DNA of 43,187 nucleotides. Source: Phenylobacterium sp. GTDB lineage: Bacteria > Pseudomonadota > Alphaproteobacteria > Caulobacterales > Caulobacteraceae. The position numbers and the translations under genes were made by a program. Positions 16,108 through 24,000 of this stretch are shown piece after piece (the stretch's first letter is position 1; the number at the start of each line of letters is the position of its first letter). Location of the stretch: contig NZ_JAUSLW010000066.1 in NCBI RefSeq assembly GCF_030645195.1, positions 1 to 43,187 of the forward strand. Reading direction: 5' to 3'. Below the pieces are notes generated by a model, which saw only the letters and a program-made list of their open reading frames with translations, had not been told where the DNA came from and did not search any database.

Positions 16108-16137
16108 CCCACGCCGGTCCTGATCGGCGTGGGTTTT
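16108..16137 (+). terminator. Rho-independent terminator between tatA and tatB
   Basis: A 9-bp perfect stem, CCCACGCCG (16108-16116) and CGGCGTGGG (16125-16133), with an 8-nt loop is followed at once by TTTT (16134-16137). It lies 25 nt after the tatA stop and 20 nt before the tatB start. It would end part of the tatA transcripts. The short T run suggests partial, not complete, termination. Confidence 0.7.
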
Positions 16138-16156
16138 GATCGTTTAGGCGTGGCCT

Positions 16157-16672
16157 ATGCTTCCTGAAGTCGGCGGGATGGAACTGCTGGTCATCGCCGC
16201 GGTCGCTCTGATCGTGGTGGGGCCGAAGGATCTGCCCATGCTCCTGCGCAAGCTGGGGCAGTTCGTGGCGCGCCTGCGCTCCATGGCCGACGACTTCCGC
16301 GCCAGTTTCGACGAGATGGCCCGCCAGTCGGAGCTCGACGACCTGCGCAAGGAGGTCGAGGCCATGCGCCGCGGCCAGTTGGTCGACCAGGCGGCCGCGG
16401 AAGCCTCGAATGTGGAAATAAGCCAGGTCTTCAATGAGATCGGCGACAGCCTTCAGGGCTCGGGCATCCAGTTCCACCCACCGATGAGCCACCAGTACAG
16501 CGAGGCCGAGGTGGCCGAGGTGGTGACGCCGGAACCCGTCGCGGCCAAGCCCAAGGCGGCCCGCAAGCCCCGGGCGCCGAGCGCGGCCACCACCAAGCCC
16601 AAGGCCGCGCCCAAGAAGAAGCCCGCCACCGTCGCCGCCGCGCGCCGCGCCCCCAAGGGGACGGTGTCTTGA
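16157..16672 (+). CDS. tatB: Twin-arginine translocase subunit TatB
   Basis: The 171-aa protein forms the Tat receptor with TatC. The N-terminal helix (MELLVIAAVALIVVGPKDLP) contains the VVGPKDLP hinge that marks TatB rather than TatA. An amphipathic helix follows (MLLRKLGQFVARLRSM), then a long coiled segment, and a C-terminal tail made of Lys-Pro-Ala repeats (PKAARKPRAPSAATTKPKAA). No strong ribosome site is visible before the ATG, so translation may depend on read-through and coupling. Its stop overlaps the tatC start. Confidence 0.93.
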   Translation: MLPEVGGMELLVIAAVALIVVGPKDLPMLLRKLGQFVARLRSMADDFRASFDEMARQSELDDLRKEVEAMRRGQLVDQAAAEASNVEISQVFNEIGDSLQGSGIQFHPPMSHQYSEAEVAEVVTPEPVAAKPKAARKPRAPSAATTKPKAAPKKKPATVAAARRAPKGTVS

Positions 16673-17559
16673 GCGACGGGATCGACGACGAGATCGAGGC
16701 CTCCCGCGCCCCGCTGCTGGATCACCTGGTCGAGCTGCGCTCACGCCTGATCATCTGCGTGGGCGCGCTCGTCATCGGCTTCGCCATCTGCTTCGGCTTC
16801 GCCACCCAGATCTATATCGCCCTGCTGCACCCCTTCGAGGTGGCCGCCCAGCTGATGGCGGCCCAGAAGGCCAGCGGCGGCCATGCCGGCCCCTTCGACC
16901 TGCTGCTGGCCCTGATCGGCCTCAAGGAGGTTCCCAGCGTCGCCGGGGCGGGCCTGAAGTTCGTCTTCACCGCCCCGCTGGAGTTCTTCTTCACCAAGCT
17001 CAAGCTGGCGGGCTTCGGGGCGGTGATCCTGACCTTCCCGATCCTGGCCTGGCAGATCTACGGCTTCGTGGCGCCGGGCCTCTACAAGAAGGAGCGCCAC
17101 GCCTTCCTGCCGTTCCTGGTGGCGGCGCCGGCCCTGTTCAGCCTGGGCGCGGCGCTGGTCTATTTCATGATCCTGCCCTTCGTCCTGTGGTTCTCGCTCT
17201 CGCAGCAGATCGTCGGCGCCGGCGCGATCTCGGTGGAGCTGCTGCCCAAGGTGTCGGACTACCTGACCCTGGTGACCACCCTGCTGCTGGCCTTTGGCCT
17301 GTGCTTCCAGCTGCCGGTGGTCCTGACCCTGCTGGGCATGGCCGGGATCCTGGATTCAAAGCAGCTGCGGGCTGGTCGCCGCTACGCCATCGTCGGCATC
17401 TTCGTGGTGGCCGCCATCGTCACCCCGCCCGACCCCATCAGCCAGACCATGCTGGCCGCCCCGATCATCCTGCTCTACGAAATCTCGATCTGGTGCGTGG
17501 CCGCCATCGACCGCCGCCGCAAGCGCGAGGACGCCTCCACCGACGTGGCGCTGGTCTAG
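16669..17559 (+). CDS. tatC: Twin-arginine translocase subunit TatC
   Basis: The 296-aa protein has six membrane helices and recognises the twin-arginine signal. The N-terminal motif PLLDHLVELRSRLI is typical, as are FTAPLEFFFTKLKLA, FPILAWQIYGFVAPGLYKKERH and the late GRRYAIVGIFVVAAIVTPPDPISQ. There is a longer loop than in E. coli between helices 1 and 2 (AAQKASGGHAGPFDLLLALIG), a feature I have seen in alphaproteobacterial TatC. The start is TTG, overlapping the tatB stop as TTGA. Repeat DNA follows the gene. Confidence 0.95.
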   Translation: MSDGIDDEIEASRAPLLDHLVELRSRLIICVGALVIGFAICFGFATQIYIALLHPFEVAAQLMAAQKASGGHAGPFDLLLALIGLKEVPSVAGAGLKFVFTAPLEFFFTKLKLAGFGAVILTFPILAWQIYGFVAPGLYKKERHAFLPFLVAAPALFSLGAALVYFMILPFVLWFSLSQQIVGAGAISVELLPKVSDYLTLVTTLLLAFGLCFQLPVVLTLLGMAGILDSKQLRAGRRYAIVGIFVVAAIVTPPDPISQTMLAAPIILLYEISIWCVAAIDRRRKREDASTDVALV

Positions 17560-17573
17560 GGGCCGTACGCAAT

Positions 17574-17781
17574 TGATGAGGCGTCGCGCTCCGCTCTCAG
17601 AACAATAGCCGTCATCCCGGGCGACCTGCAGGGGAGACCCGGGACCCAGGTGACGGGGCTGGGCCCCTGGGTCCCGGCTCTCCGCTTCGCTGCGGCCGGG
17701 ATGACGTGATGGGTTTGCTGGCGAGGCCTTTCGCCCCCTCATCCGACCCTGCTCCGCAGGGCCACCCGCAAGGGGAGAAGG
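17574..17781. repeat. Second composite repeat: family A inside a worn family B
   Basis: The 318-bp tatC-serS gap repeats the arrangement at 3530-3815. A remnant of the left B arm (GATGAGGCGTCGCGCTCC, CTCTCAGAACAA) precedes A (GTCATCCCGG at 17611 to CCGGGATGAC ending 17705). Then come the same linker (GGGTTTGCT) and the right B arm (CCCTCATCCGACCCTGCTCC). That arm has lost about 7 nt (GCCACCCGCAAGG instead of GCCACCTTCTCCCGCAAGG). No gene is seen in the rest of the gap; a weak TTGGCC-17-TAGAGA before serS may be its promoter. Confidence 0.75.
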
Positions 17782-17877
17782 AAACCGACAGGCCAATTCC
17801 AATGGCGTGCGGCCCCTAGGGCTTGGCCCGACGGGCGGCGCGCTCTAGAGAAAGCCGCTTACCTTACGGCGGACCCC

Positions 17878-19158
17878 ATGCACGACATTCGAGCCATTCG
17901 CGAAACCCCTGAGCTTTACGAAAAAGCCTGGGCTGCGAAGGGCCGCTCCGGGGCGGCGGCCCAGGCCATCGAGCTGGACGCCAAGGTCCGCGCGGCCAAG
18001 ACCGCCGCCGAGACCGCGCAGGCCAAGCGCAACGAGCTCTCCAAGCTGATCGGCCAGGCCAAGGCCTTGAAGAACGAGGCCGAGGCCCTGCGCCTTATGG
18101 CCGAGGTGGAGGCCCTGAAGGGCGCCGGCGCGGCCCAGGCCGAGGCCGAGCGGGCCGCCAGCGCCGAGCTGTTCGACCTGCTGGCCGCCCTGCCCAACCT
18201 GCCCATGGCCGACGTGCCCGCGGGCGAGGACGAGAACGACAATGTCGAGCTGCGCCGCTGGGGCGAGCCGAACCACATCGCCGCGCCGAAGGATCACGTG
18301 GACCTGGGCGGGGCGCTGGGCCTGATGGACTTCGAGGCCGCCTCGCGCATGAGCGGGGCCCGGTTCGTGGTGCTGAAGGGCCAGCTGGCGCGGCTGGAGC
18401 GGGCGCTGGGCCAGTTCATGCTGGACGTCCAGACCCAGGAACACGGCTATACCGAGGTGTCGCCGCCGCTGCTGGTGCGCGACGAGGCGGTGTTCGGCAC
18501 CAATCAGCTCCCCAAGTTCGCCGAGGACCTGTTCCACACCACCGACGGCCGCTGGCTGATCCCCACCGCCGAGGTGTCGCTCACCAACCTGGTGCGGGAA
18601 CAGATCACCCCGGAGGAGGAGCTGCCGCTGCGGCTCACCGCGCTCACGCCCTGCTTCCGCTCGGAGGCCGGCGCCTCGGGCCGCGACACCCGCGGCATGA
18701 TCCGCCAGCACCAGTTCTACAAGGTCGAGATGGTGTCGATCACCACCCCCGATCAGTCGGAGGGCGAGCACGAGCGGATGATCGGCTGCGGCGAGGCCAT
18801 CCTGAAGGCCCTGAACCTGCCGTTCCGCACCATGCTGCTCTGCGCCGGCGACATGGGCTTCGGCGCCCGCAAGAGCGTCGACCTGGAGGTCTGGATTCCC
18901 TCGGAGGGCCGCTATCGCGAGATCAGCTCGATCTCCAACTGCGGCGACTTCCAGGCCCGCCGAATGGACGCCCGCACCAAGGCGGCCGGCGAGAAGGGCA
19001 CGCGCTTCGTCCACACCCTGAACGGCTCGGGCCTGGCGGTCGGCCGCACCCTGGTGGCGGTGATGGAGAACTATCAGGACGAGAAGGGCCGGATCGCCAT
19101 TCCCCAGGCCCTGCATCCCTACCTGCCGGGCCTGACCCACATCGGTGGCGAGGCGTGA
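17878..19158 (+). CDS. serS: Seryl-tRNA synthetase
   Basis: The 426-aa class II synthetase charges tRNA-Ser. The first 110 residues form the long coiled-coil arm that grips the tRNA, rich in Ala, Glu and Lys ([20 protein letters not shown]). The catalytic core has motif 2 ([20 protein letters not shown], then QFYKVEM) and motif 3 ([18 protein letters not shown]), plus [15 protein letters not shown]. Length and order match the bacterial family. Its stop overlaps the surE start as GTGA. Confidence 0.97.
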   Translation: MHDIRAIRETPELYEKAWAAKGRSGAAAQAIELDAKVRAAKTAAETAQAKRNELSKLIGQAKALKNEAEALRLMAEVEALKGAGAAQAEAERAASAELFDLLAALPNLPMADVPAGEDENDNVELRRWGEPNHIAAPKDHVDLGGALGLMDFEAASRMSGARFVVLKGQLARLERALGQFMLDVQTQEHGYTEVSPPLLVRDEAVFGTNQLPKFAEDLFHTTDGRWLIPTAEVSLTNLVREQITPEEELPLRLTALTPCFRSEAGASGRDTRGMIRQHQFYKVEMVSITTPDQSEGEHERMIGCGEAILKALNLPFRTMLLCAGDMGFGARKSVDLEVWIPSEGRYREISSISNCGDFQARRMDARTKAAGEKGTRFVHTLNGSGLAVGRTLVAVMENYQDEKGRIAIPQALHPYLPGLTHIGGEA

Positions 19159-19931
19159 GGATCCTGCTGACCAATGACGACGGCATCCACGCCGAGGGTC
19201 TGGTCGCGCTGGAGAACATCGCCAAGGTGCTGTCCGATGACATCTGGATCTGCGCCCCGGAATACGAGCAGTCAGGCGCCAGCCGGGCGCTGACGCTGTC
19301 GGATCCGGTGCGGGTGCGGAAGCTGGACGCCCGCCGCTTCGCCACCAGCGGCACCCCCACCGACTGCGTGATGCTGGCCATCTTCGAGCTGATGGAGGGC
19401 GCCAAGCCCGACCTGGTGCTGTCGGGGGTCAATCGCGGCGCCAACCTGGCCGAGGACGTGACGCTGTCGGGCACCGTGGCCGGCGCCATCGAGGGCATGG
19501 CCATGGGGGTTCCCTCCATCGCGCTGTCCCAGACCGGCTGGCCCACCGGCAATGAGGACATCTTCGCGCCCGCCGAGCACTTCGCGCCGGGCATCATCGC
19601 CAAGCTGGTGGAGACCGGCTGGCCCAAGGACGTGATCATCAACGTCAACTTCCCGGCCGCGCCGGTGGAGAAGATCACCGAGGTCGAGGTCACCCGCCAG
19701 ACCTTCCGCGACATCAATGTGCGCCATGCCGAGAAGCGCACCGACCTGCGGAACCGGGACTACTACTGGATGGGTTTCCGGCAGGAGCGGTCCTCGCCCG
19801 CCGACGGAACCGACCTGAAGGCGATATACGAGGGAAAGATTTCGGTGACGCCCTTGCACATCGACCTGACTCACCTTGAGACGGTCAATCGGCTGAAGGG
19901 CGTGCTGGGCGGCACGCCGCCCAGGGCGTAG
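19155..19931 (+). CDS. surE: 5'/3'-nucleotidase SurE
   Basis: The 258-aa protein is a metal-dependent nucleoside monophosphatase linked to stationary-phase survival. It opens with [15 protein letters not shown], whose Asp8-Asp9 bind the metal, then has [14 protein letters not shown] with the conserved Ser, and [20 protein letters not shown] with the metal-binding Asn. The start is GTG overlapping serS. It is directly followed by pcm, the pairing seen in many bacteria. Confidence 0.96.
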   Translation: MRILLTNDDGIHAEGLVALENIAKVLSDDIWICAPEYEQSGASRALTLSDPVRVRKLDARRFATSGTPTDCVMLAIFELMEGAKPDLVLSGVNRGANLAEDVTLSGTVAGAIEGMAMGVPSIALSQTGWPTGNEDIFAPAEHFAPGIIAKLVETGWPKDVIINVNFPAAPVEKITEVEVTRQTFRDINVRHAEKRTDLRNRDYYWMGFRQERSSPADGTDLKAIYEGKISVTPLHIDLTHLETVNRLKGVLGGTPPRA

Positions 19932-20603
19932 ATGAGCGTGGAAATGACCAAGACGGAGAAGGACTCGCCTGAAACGCGGCTGGCGCGCCTGATCCTGAAC
20001 CTGCGTTCGCAGGGGGTCAGCGATCCCGCCGTGCTGAACGCCATCGAGACCACGCCGCGCGACCTGTTCACCCCGGATCTGTTCCAGGAGCGCGCCTGGG
20101 AGGATTCGGCCCTGCCGATCGCCTGCGGTCAGACCATCAGCCAGCCCTTCATCGTCGGCCTGATGACCCAGGCCCTGTCCCTGGAGCCCCGCGCCCGAGT
20201 TTTAGAAATTGGCACCGGCTCGGGCTACCAGACCACCGTGCTCTCCAAGCTCTCGCGGCTGGTCTACACCGTGGAGCGCTACCGGACCCTGATGGGGGAG
20301 GCGCAGGCCCGCTTCAAGGCGCTCGGTCTCACCAATGTGATCACCAAGTTCGGCGACGGCGGCCTGGGCTGGCCCGAGCAGGCGCCTTTCGACCGCATTT
20401 TGGTCACGGCGGCGGCGCCGGAGGAGCCCAAGGCTTTGCTTTCGCAGTTGAAACCCGGGGGGGTGCTGGTGGCGCCGATCGGCAAGGGACCCGTCCAGAG
20501 CCTCAAACGCTATACCGGCGACGGCAAGGGCGGCTTCACCGTCGAGGCCCTGACCGACGTTCGGTTCGTACCCCTTCTGGACGGCGTGGCCCGGGAGCTT
20601 TAG
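19932..20603 (+). CDS. pcm: Protein-L-isoaspartate O-methyltransferase
   Basis: The 223-aa SAM-dependent enzyme starts repair of damaged aspartyl residues in proteins. It has ALPIACGQTISQPFIVGLMTQ, where the TISQP motif binds the isoaspartyl substrate, then the SAM-binding motif VLEIGTGSGYQT, and FDRILVTAAAPEEPKALLSQLKPGG. The ATG follows the surE stop with no gap, so it is the last gene of a serS-surE-pcm unit. After the stop lies a 104-bp gap with a CtrA-type box that belongs to the next gene. Confidence 0.95.
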   Translation: MSVEMTKTEKDSPETRLARLILNLRSQGVSDPAVLNAIETTPRDLFTPDLFQERAWEDSALPIACGQTISQPFIVGLMTQALSLEPRARVLEIGTGSGYQTTVLSKLSRLVYTVERYRTLMGEAQARFKALGLTNVITKFGDGGLGWPEQAPFDRILVTAAAPEEPKALLSQLKPGGVLVAPIGKGPVQSLKRYTGDGKGGFTVEALTDVRFVPLLDGVAREL

Positions 20604-20648
20604 CCGTCCACAACCTTACGAGTTTGTGGGTTGGCGGTGATGGGGTCC

Positions 20649-20663
20649 TTAACCCATCATTAA
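20649..20663 (+). promoter_or_regulatory. Full CtrA-type box upstream of dipM
   Basis: TTAA-cccatca-TTAA fits the CtrA consensus TTAA-N7-TTAA exactly and lies 45-59 nt before the dipM ATG, where CtrA would overlap a -35 region. A GANTC site (GATTC, 20680-20684), the target of the CcrM methylase in Caulobacterales, follows 16 nt later. TTAA pairs are rare in DNA this GC-rich. Regulation itself is inferred. Confidence 0.7.
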
Positions 20664-20707
20664 GCCCGACGCCTCGACTGATTCCGAACCCATAGAGCGG
20701 AGCGGCG

Positions 20708-22549
20708 ATGACGCTTTCTTATTCCCGAACGGCCTTGATCCTGTTGGCGGCGACGTCGCTTGGCGCCTGCACGACCGCGCCGTTCGGCGAGGACGCCCAG
20801 GCCCCCCGGCCCAACTTCCCCACGCGCCTGCCGCCCCCCGGCGCCCAGACCGCGCCGCCGGCCCAGGAGCCCCAGGATCAGGGGCCCATGCCGCAGCCTG
20901 GCCCCTCGACGGGCCAGGTGGAGAGCCGTCCGCTGGAGCCCGTGCCGGGCGGCCCGGCCTATGTGACGCCCTCGACCCCGCCCTATACGCCGCCGCCCGC
21001 CCCGACCTATCAGCCGCCGTACCAGCCGCCGCCGCCGGTGATGCAGACCGTCACGCGCCAGACGGTGACCGGCAAGGTGGTGGACGCCGCCGGCCCGCCC
21101 AAGAGCCATACCGTCAAGAGCGGCGACAATCTCGACGCCATCGCGCGTTCCATGGGCACGACCCGCAAGCAGCTCGCCGAGGACAACGACCTCAAGGAGC
21201 CCTACGTCCTGCGGCCCGGCAAGACGCTCAAAGGGCCCTCCAGCGACGCCAAGGCCTATGTGGTGGGGCCGGGCGACACCCTCTACGCCATCGCCCGGCG
21301 CTTCTCGGTCACCGGCCAGGCCCTGGCCGACGCCAACGACATGAGCGTCGACAAGCCGCTCGTCGCCGGCCGCAAGCTGGTCCTGCCCGACGGCTTCAAG
21401 GACAAGGGCCCCACCACGGTGGCCGTGCGGGTCCAGGTTCCGGGCTCGGGCGTCCAGTCGCCGGCCCCGACGCCGTTCCAGCCCCAGGCCCCGGCCCAGC
21501 AGCAGCGGCCGCCCGCCTACACCCCGCCGCCCGCCGTGACCCCGGAGCCCGAACCCGAGGCGCCGCGGACCACCACGACCACCACCACCAAGACCATGGT
21601 CACCGGCAAGCTGGTGGAGGTGGCCGGTCCGCCCCAGGTCTACACCGTCAAGAACGGCCAGAACCTGGACGCCATCGCGCGCGCCATGGACACCACCCGC
21701 AAGCAGCTGGCCGACGACAACAAGCTGAAGGAGCCCTACATCCTTCACGCCGGGGACAAGCTCAAGGGCCCCAAGACCACGGTGAAGGCCTATGTGGCCG
21801 TGTCGGGCGACACCCTGACCCTGATCGCCAAGCGCTTCAGCGTGACGCCCAAGGCGCTGGCGGCCGAGAACGACATGAGAATCGGCGACGCCATCAAGGC
21901 CGGCCGCAAGATCAGCCTGCCGGACGGCTACAAGGACAAGGGTCCGGTCAAGGAGACCACCAGAACGACGGTGACCCTGCCGCCCGAGCCGCGGCGCGAC
22001 ACCACGCCCGTGACGCCGCCGCCGAGCCGGCCCTATGCGCCGCCGGCCTCCCAGCCGCCGGTGACGCCGCCGCCGACGCCCAACCGCACCTCCCCGACGC
22101 CGCCGGCGGCGACCTCGGGCCCGCTCAGCGACGCCCAGATCACCAGTCAGGGCCGGGGCCGGTTCAACTGGCCGCTGCGGGGCGACATCATCTCGGACTT
22201 CGGGCCCAAGGGGACGGGCCAGCGCAACGACGGCCTGAACATCCGCGCCAATGCCGGGGAGGCCGTCCGCGCCGCGGCGGCCGGCGATGTGGTCTATGCC
22301 GGCGACCAGGTGCCCGGCTTCGGCAACCTGGTGCTGATCAAGCACGCGGACGGCTGGGTCACGGCCTATGGCCATCTCGCCCGCGTGGACGTGAAGATGC
22401 AGCAGAAGGTGGTCCAGGGTCAGCAGATCGGCCAGGCCGGGACCAGCGGCGGGGTCTCCGAACCCCAGCTGCACTTCGAGGTCCGCTACGCCCCGGCGCC
22501 CACCGAACGCGCCCGGCCCATCGATCCGAAGCTGGTGCTGGGACGGTAG
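20708..22549 (+). CDS. dipM: DipM-like cell-division protein with four LysM domains and a LytM domain
   Basis: The 613-aa protein starts with a signal sequence and a possible lipobox (TSLGAC, Cys21). A Pro-rich linker is followed by LysM 1 and 2 (about 132-177 and 182-228), another Pro-rich linker, LysM 3 and 4 (about 310-355 and 361-407), a third linker, and a C-terminal LytM/M23 domain (about 486-610). Caulobacter DipM has the same order and near-identical length (609 aa). It works at the division site and controls septal wall hydrolases. The LytM metal site is degenerate: Asn507 and Asn511 replace the first His and the Asp, and Gln587 replaces the first His of HxH. It is therefore probably a regulator, like NlpD/EnvC. 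Both LysM pairs look like a duplication. Confidence 0.88.
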   Translation: MTLSYSRTALILLAATSLGACTTAPFGEDAQAPRPNFPTRLPPPGAQTAPPAQEPQDQGPMPQPGPSTGQVESRPLEPVPGGPAYVTPSTPPYTPPPAPTYQPPYQPPPPVMQTVTRQTVTGKVVDAAGPPKSHTVKSGDNLDAIARSMGTTRKQLAEDNDLKEPYVLRPGKTLKGPSSDAKAYVVGPGDTLYAIARRFSVTGQALADANDMSVDKPLVAGRKLVLPDGFKDKGPTTVAVRVQVPGSGVQSPAPTPFQPQAPAQQQRPPAYTPPPAVTPEPEPEAPRTTTTTTTKTMVTGKLVEVAGPPQVYTVKNGQNLDAIARAMDTTRKQLADDNKLKEPYILHAGDKLKGPKTTVKAYVAVSGDTLTLIAKRFSVTPKALAAENDMRIGDAIKAGRKISLPDGYKDKGPVKETTRTTVTLPPEPRRDTTPVTPPPSRPYAPPASQPPVTPPPTPNRTSPTPPAATSGPLSDAQITSQGRGRFNWPLRGDIISDFGPKGTGQRNDGLNIRANAGEAVRAAAAGDVVYAGDQVPGFGNLVLIKHADGWVTAYGHLARVDVKMQQKVVQGQQIGQAGTSGGVSEPQLHFEVRYAPAPTERARPIDPKLVLGR

Positions 22550-22556
22550 GGACTTT

Positions 22557-22676
22557 CTCCCTCCCCTTCATGGGGAGGGTGGACGGCGGAATGCCGGACG
22601 GGTGGGGGAGTCTTGCCGGTATTCCCCACCCCGATCGCTTCGCGATCAGCCCCTCCCCATGAAGGGGAGGGAGGCC
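22557..22676. repeat. Family C inverted hairpin pair, empty copy
   Basis: This element fills the gap between the convergent dipM and DUF815 genes. The left arm (22557-22611) contains TCCCTCCCCTTCATGGGGAG and ends GGTGGGGGAGT. The right arm (22621-22676) begins ATTCCCCACCCC, has the small hairpin GATCGC-ttc-GCGATC, and ends CATGAAGGGGAGGGAGG. Only 9 nt separate the arms. The same arms enclose a DUF559 gene at 32537-33041. It may also end transcription from both sides. Confidence 0.85.
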
Positions 22677-22680
22677 TTTC

Positions 22681-23520
22681 CTACATCGGCAACGCCTTGC
22701 CGAGTTCCCCCGCCAGGTCGCGGATGAACTGCCAGGCGACGCGGCCGGAGCGGCCGCCGCGCAGCTGGGCCCATTGCAGGGCGCGGCGTTCCAGGTCGGC
22801 GACGATCAGGCCGTGGGCGCGGGCGTAGGCCGTCACCGCCTCCAGATAGGTCGCCTGGTCCATGGGCGGGAAGCCCACCCACAGGCCGAAGCGGTCGGAG
22901 ACGCTGACCTCCTCCTCGGCGTCCTCGGCCGTGGCGATCAGGCCCCGATCCTCGCCGTGGGCCCGCGGCATCAGGTGGCGGCGGTTGGAGGTGGCCACGA
23001 ACAGCACATTGGCTGGCGGGCCGGAGACCCCGCCCTCCAGGGCCGACTTCAGGGCCTTGGCGGCCGCGGCGCCCTCCTCGAAGGAGAGGTCGTCGCAGAG
23101 CACCACGAAGCGCTCGGGCCGCGCCCGCAGGATGTCGAACAGGGCGGGCAGGGCGGTGACCTGGTCGCGGTCGACTTCCACCAGCTTCAGATCCGGGGAA
23201 CCGTCGGCCACCGCCATGAAGGCGGCCTTGGCGAGCGAGCTCTTGCCCGTGCCGCGCACCCCCCAGAGCAGGGCGTGGTTGGCCGGCAGGCCGGCGGTGA
23301 ACCGCTGCAGGTTCTCCAGGAACCGGGCCTTCTGGGCGTCCACCCCGATCAGGGCGGCGAGCGGCAGGGCGTAATCCGGGGCCGGATGGAAGGCGTGGGT
23401 GGCCGGATCGTGCCGGAAAAGCCGCGCCCCTTCGAAGTCCGGAGTGACGCGCGCCGGGGGCGCCAGGCGCTCCAGGGCCGCGGCGATGCGCTCGAGAACG
23501 AATTTCAGCTCAGATTCCAT
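22681..23520 (-). CDS. DUF815 family AAA ATPase
   Basis: The 279-aa protein has a Walker A motif, WGVRGTGKSSLAK (about residue 100), the Walker B-like FVVLCDDLSFE, and the sensor region NVLFVATSNRRHLMP, all typical of the DUF815/PF05673 AAA proteins. LSDRFGLWVGF-type and RSGRVAWQFIRDL stretches follow. The role is unknown; the fold suggests an ATP-driven protein remodeller. The ATG at 23520 (MESELKFVLERIAAALERL) was chosen because the upstream open frame covers the divergent yajC promoter. The gene lies beside yajC-secDF, as it does in several alphaproteobacteria. Confidence 0.85.
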   Translation of the reverse strand: MESELKFVLERIAAALERLAPPARVTPDFEGARLFRHDPATHAFHPAPDYALPLAALIGVDAQKARFLENLQRFTAGLPANHALLWGVRGTGKSSLAKAAFMAVADGSPDLKLVEVDRDQVTALPALFDILRARPERFVVLCDDLSFEEGAAAAKALKSALEGGVSGPPANVLFVATSNRRHLMPRAHGEDRGLIATAEDAEEEVSVSDRFGLWVGFPPMDQATYLEAVTAYARAHGLIVADLERRALQWAQLRGGRSGRVAWQFIRDLAGELGKALPM

Positions 23521-23551
23521 GGCCGTGGTGCTTAGCGGTCCTGCCGTTCCA

Positions 23552-23580
23552 TTGCAAAACGAGGGGCGAACGCATAGCTT
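23552..23580 (+). promoter_or_regulatory. Possible yajC-secDF promoter
   Basis: TTGCAA (23552-23557), a 17-bp spacer and TAGCTT (23575-23580) stand about 60 nt before the yajC start in the 118-bp divergent gap. A GGAGAG ribosome site precedes the ATG. The match is moderate. Confidence 0.35.
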
Positions 23581-23638
23581 CCGCCGACTTGAAAACGGGC
23601 GGCTTTTCGCCGGCCCGACGACGGACTTCGGAGAGACC

Positions 23639-23989
23639 ATGTTCGCCACCCCCGCCTTCGCTCAGACCGCCGGCGCCGCCGCAGGTGGTGGGCCGACGGA
23701 AATGCTGATGCAGTTCCTGCCGCTCATCGGCCTGGTCGTGCTGTTCTACTTCCTGATGATCCGCCCGCAGCAGCAGCGGATGAAGGCCCATCAGGCGATG
23801 ATTTCCAACGTGAAGCGCAACGACACCGTGGTGCTGAACTCCGGCGTCATCGGCAAGGTCGTGCGCGTCGAGGACAAGGAAGTCGGCGTCGAGATCGCCC
23901 AGGGCGTCAACGTCAAGGTCGTCAAGTCGATGATCTCCGACGTCCGGGTCAAGGGCGAGCCCGCCCCGGCCAACGACTCCAAGGCCTGA
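23639..23989 (+). CDS. yajC: Preprotein translocase subunit YajC
   Basis: The 116-aa single-span protein is part of the SecDF-YajC complex that helps Sec export and membrane insertion. It shows LIGLVVLFYFLMIRPQQQRM, the family hallmark, then KRNDTVVLNSGVIGKVVRVED in the cytoplasmic domain. The N-terminal stretch MFATPAFAQTAGAAAGGGP is typical for alphaproteobacterial YajC. The ATG at 23639 has a GGAGAG site. secD follows after 11 nt. Confidence 0.96.
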   Translation: MFATPAFAQTAGAAAGGGPTEMLMQFLPLIGLVVLFYFLMIRPQQQRMKAHQAMISNVKRNDTVVLNSGVIGKVVRVEDKEVGVEIAQGVNVKVVKSMISDVRVKGEPAPANDSKA

Positions 23990-24000
23990 GAGCCCCGTAA

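Noticed and set aside
21060..21950. Repeated DNA that might suggest a CRISPR or tandem repeat
   Set aside because: The repetition comes from duplicated LysM coding sequence with changes at codon level; there are no regular spacers.
20660..22474. A 604-codon minus-strand frame across dipM with many Arg and Gly
   Set aside because: The composition is that of an antisense frame, and the plus strand has four LysM domains and a LytM domain with a good start.
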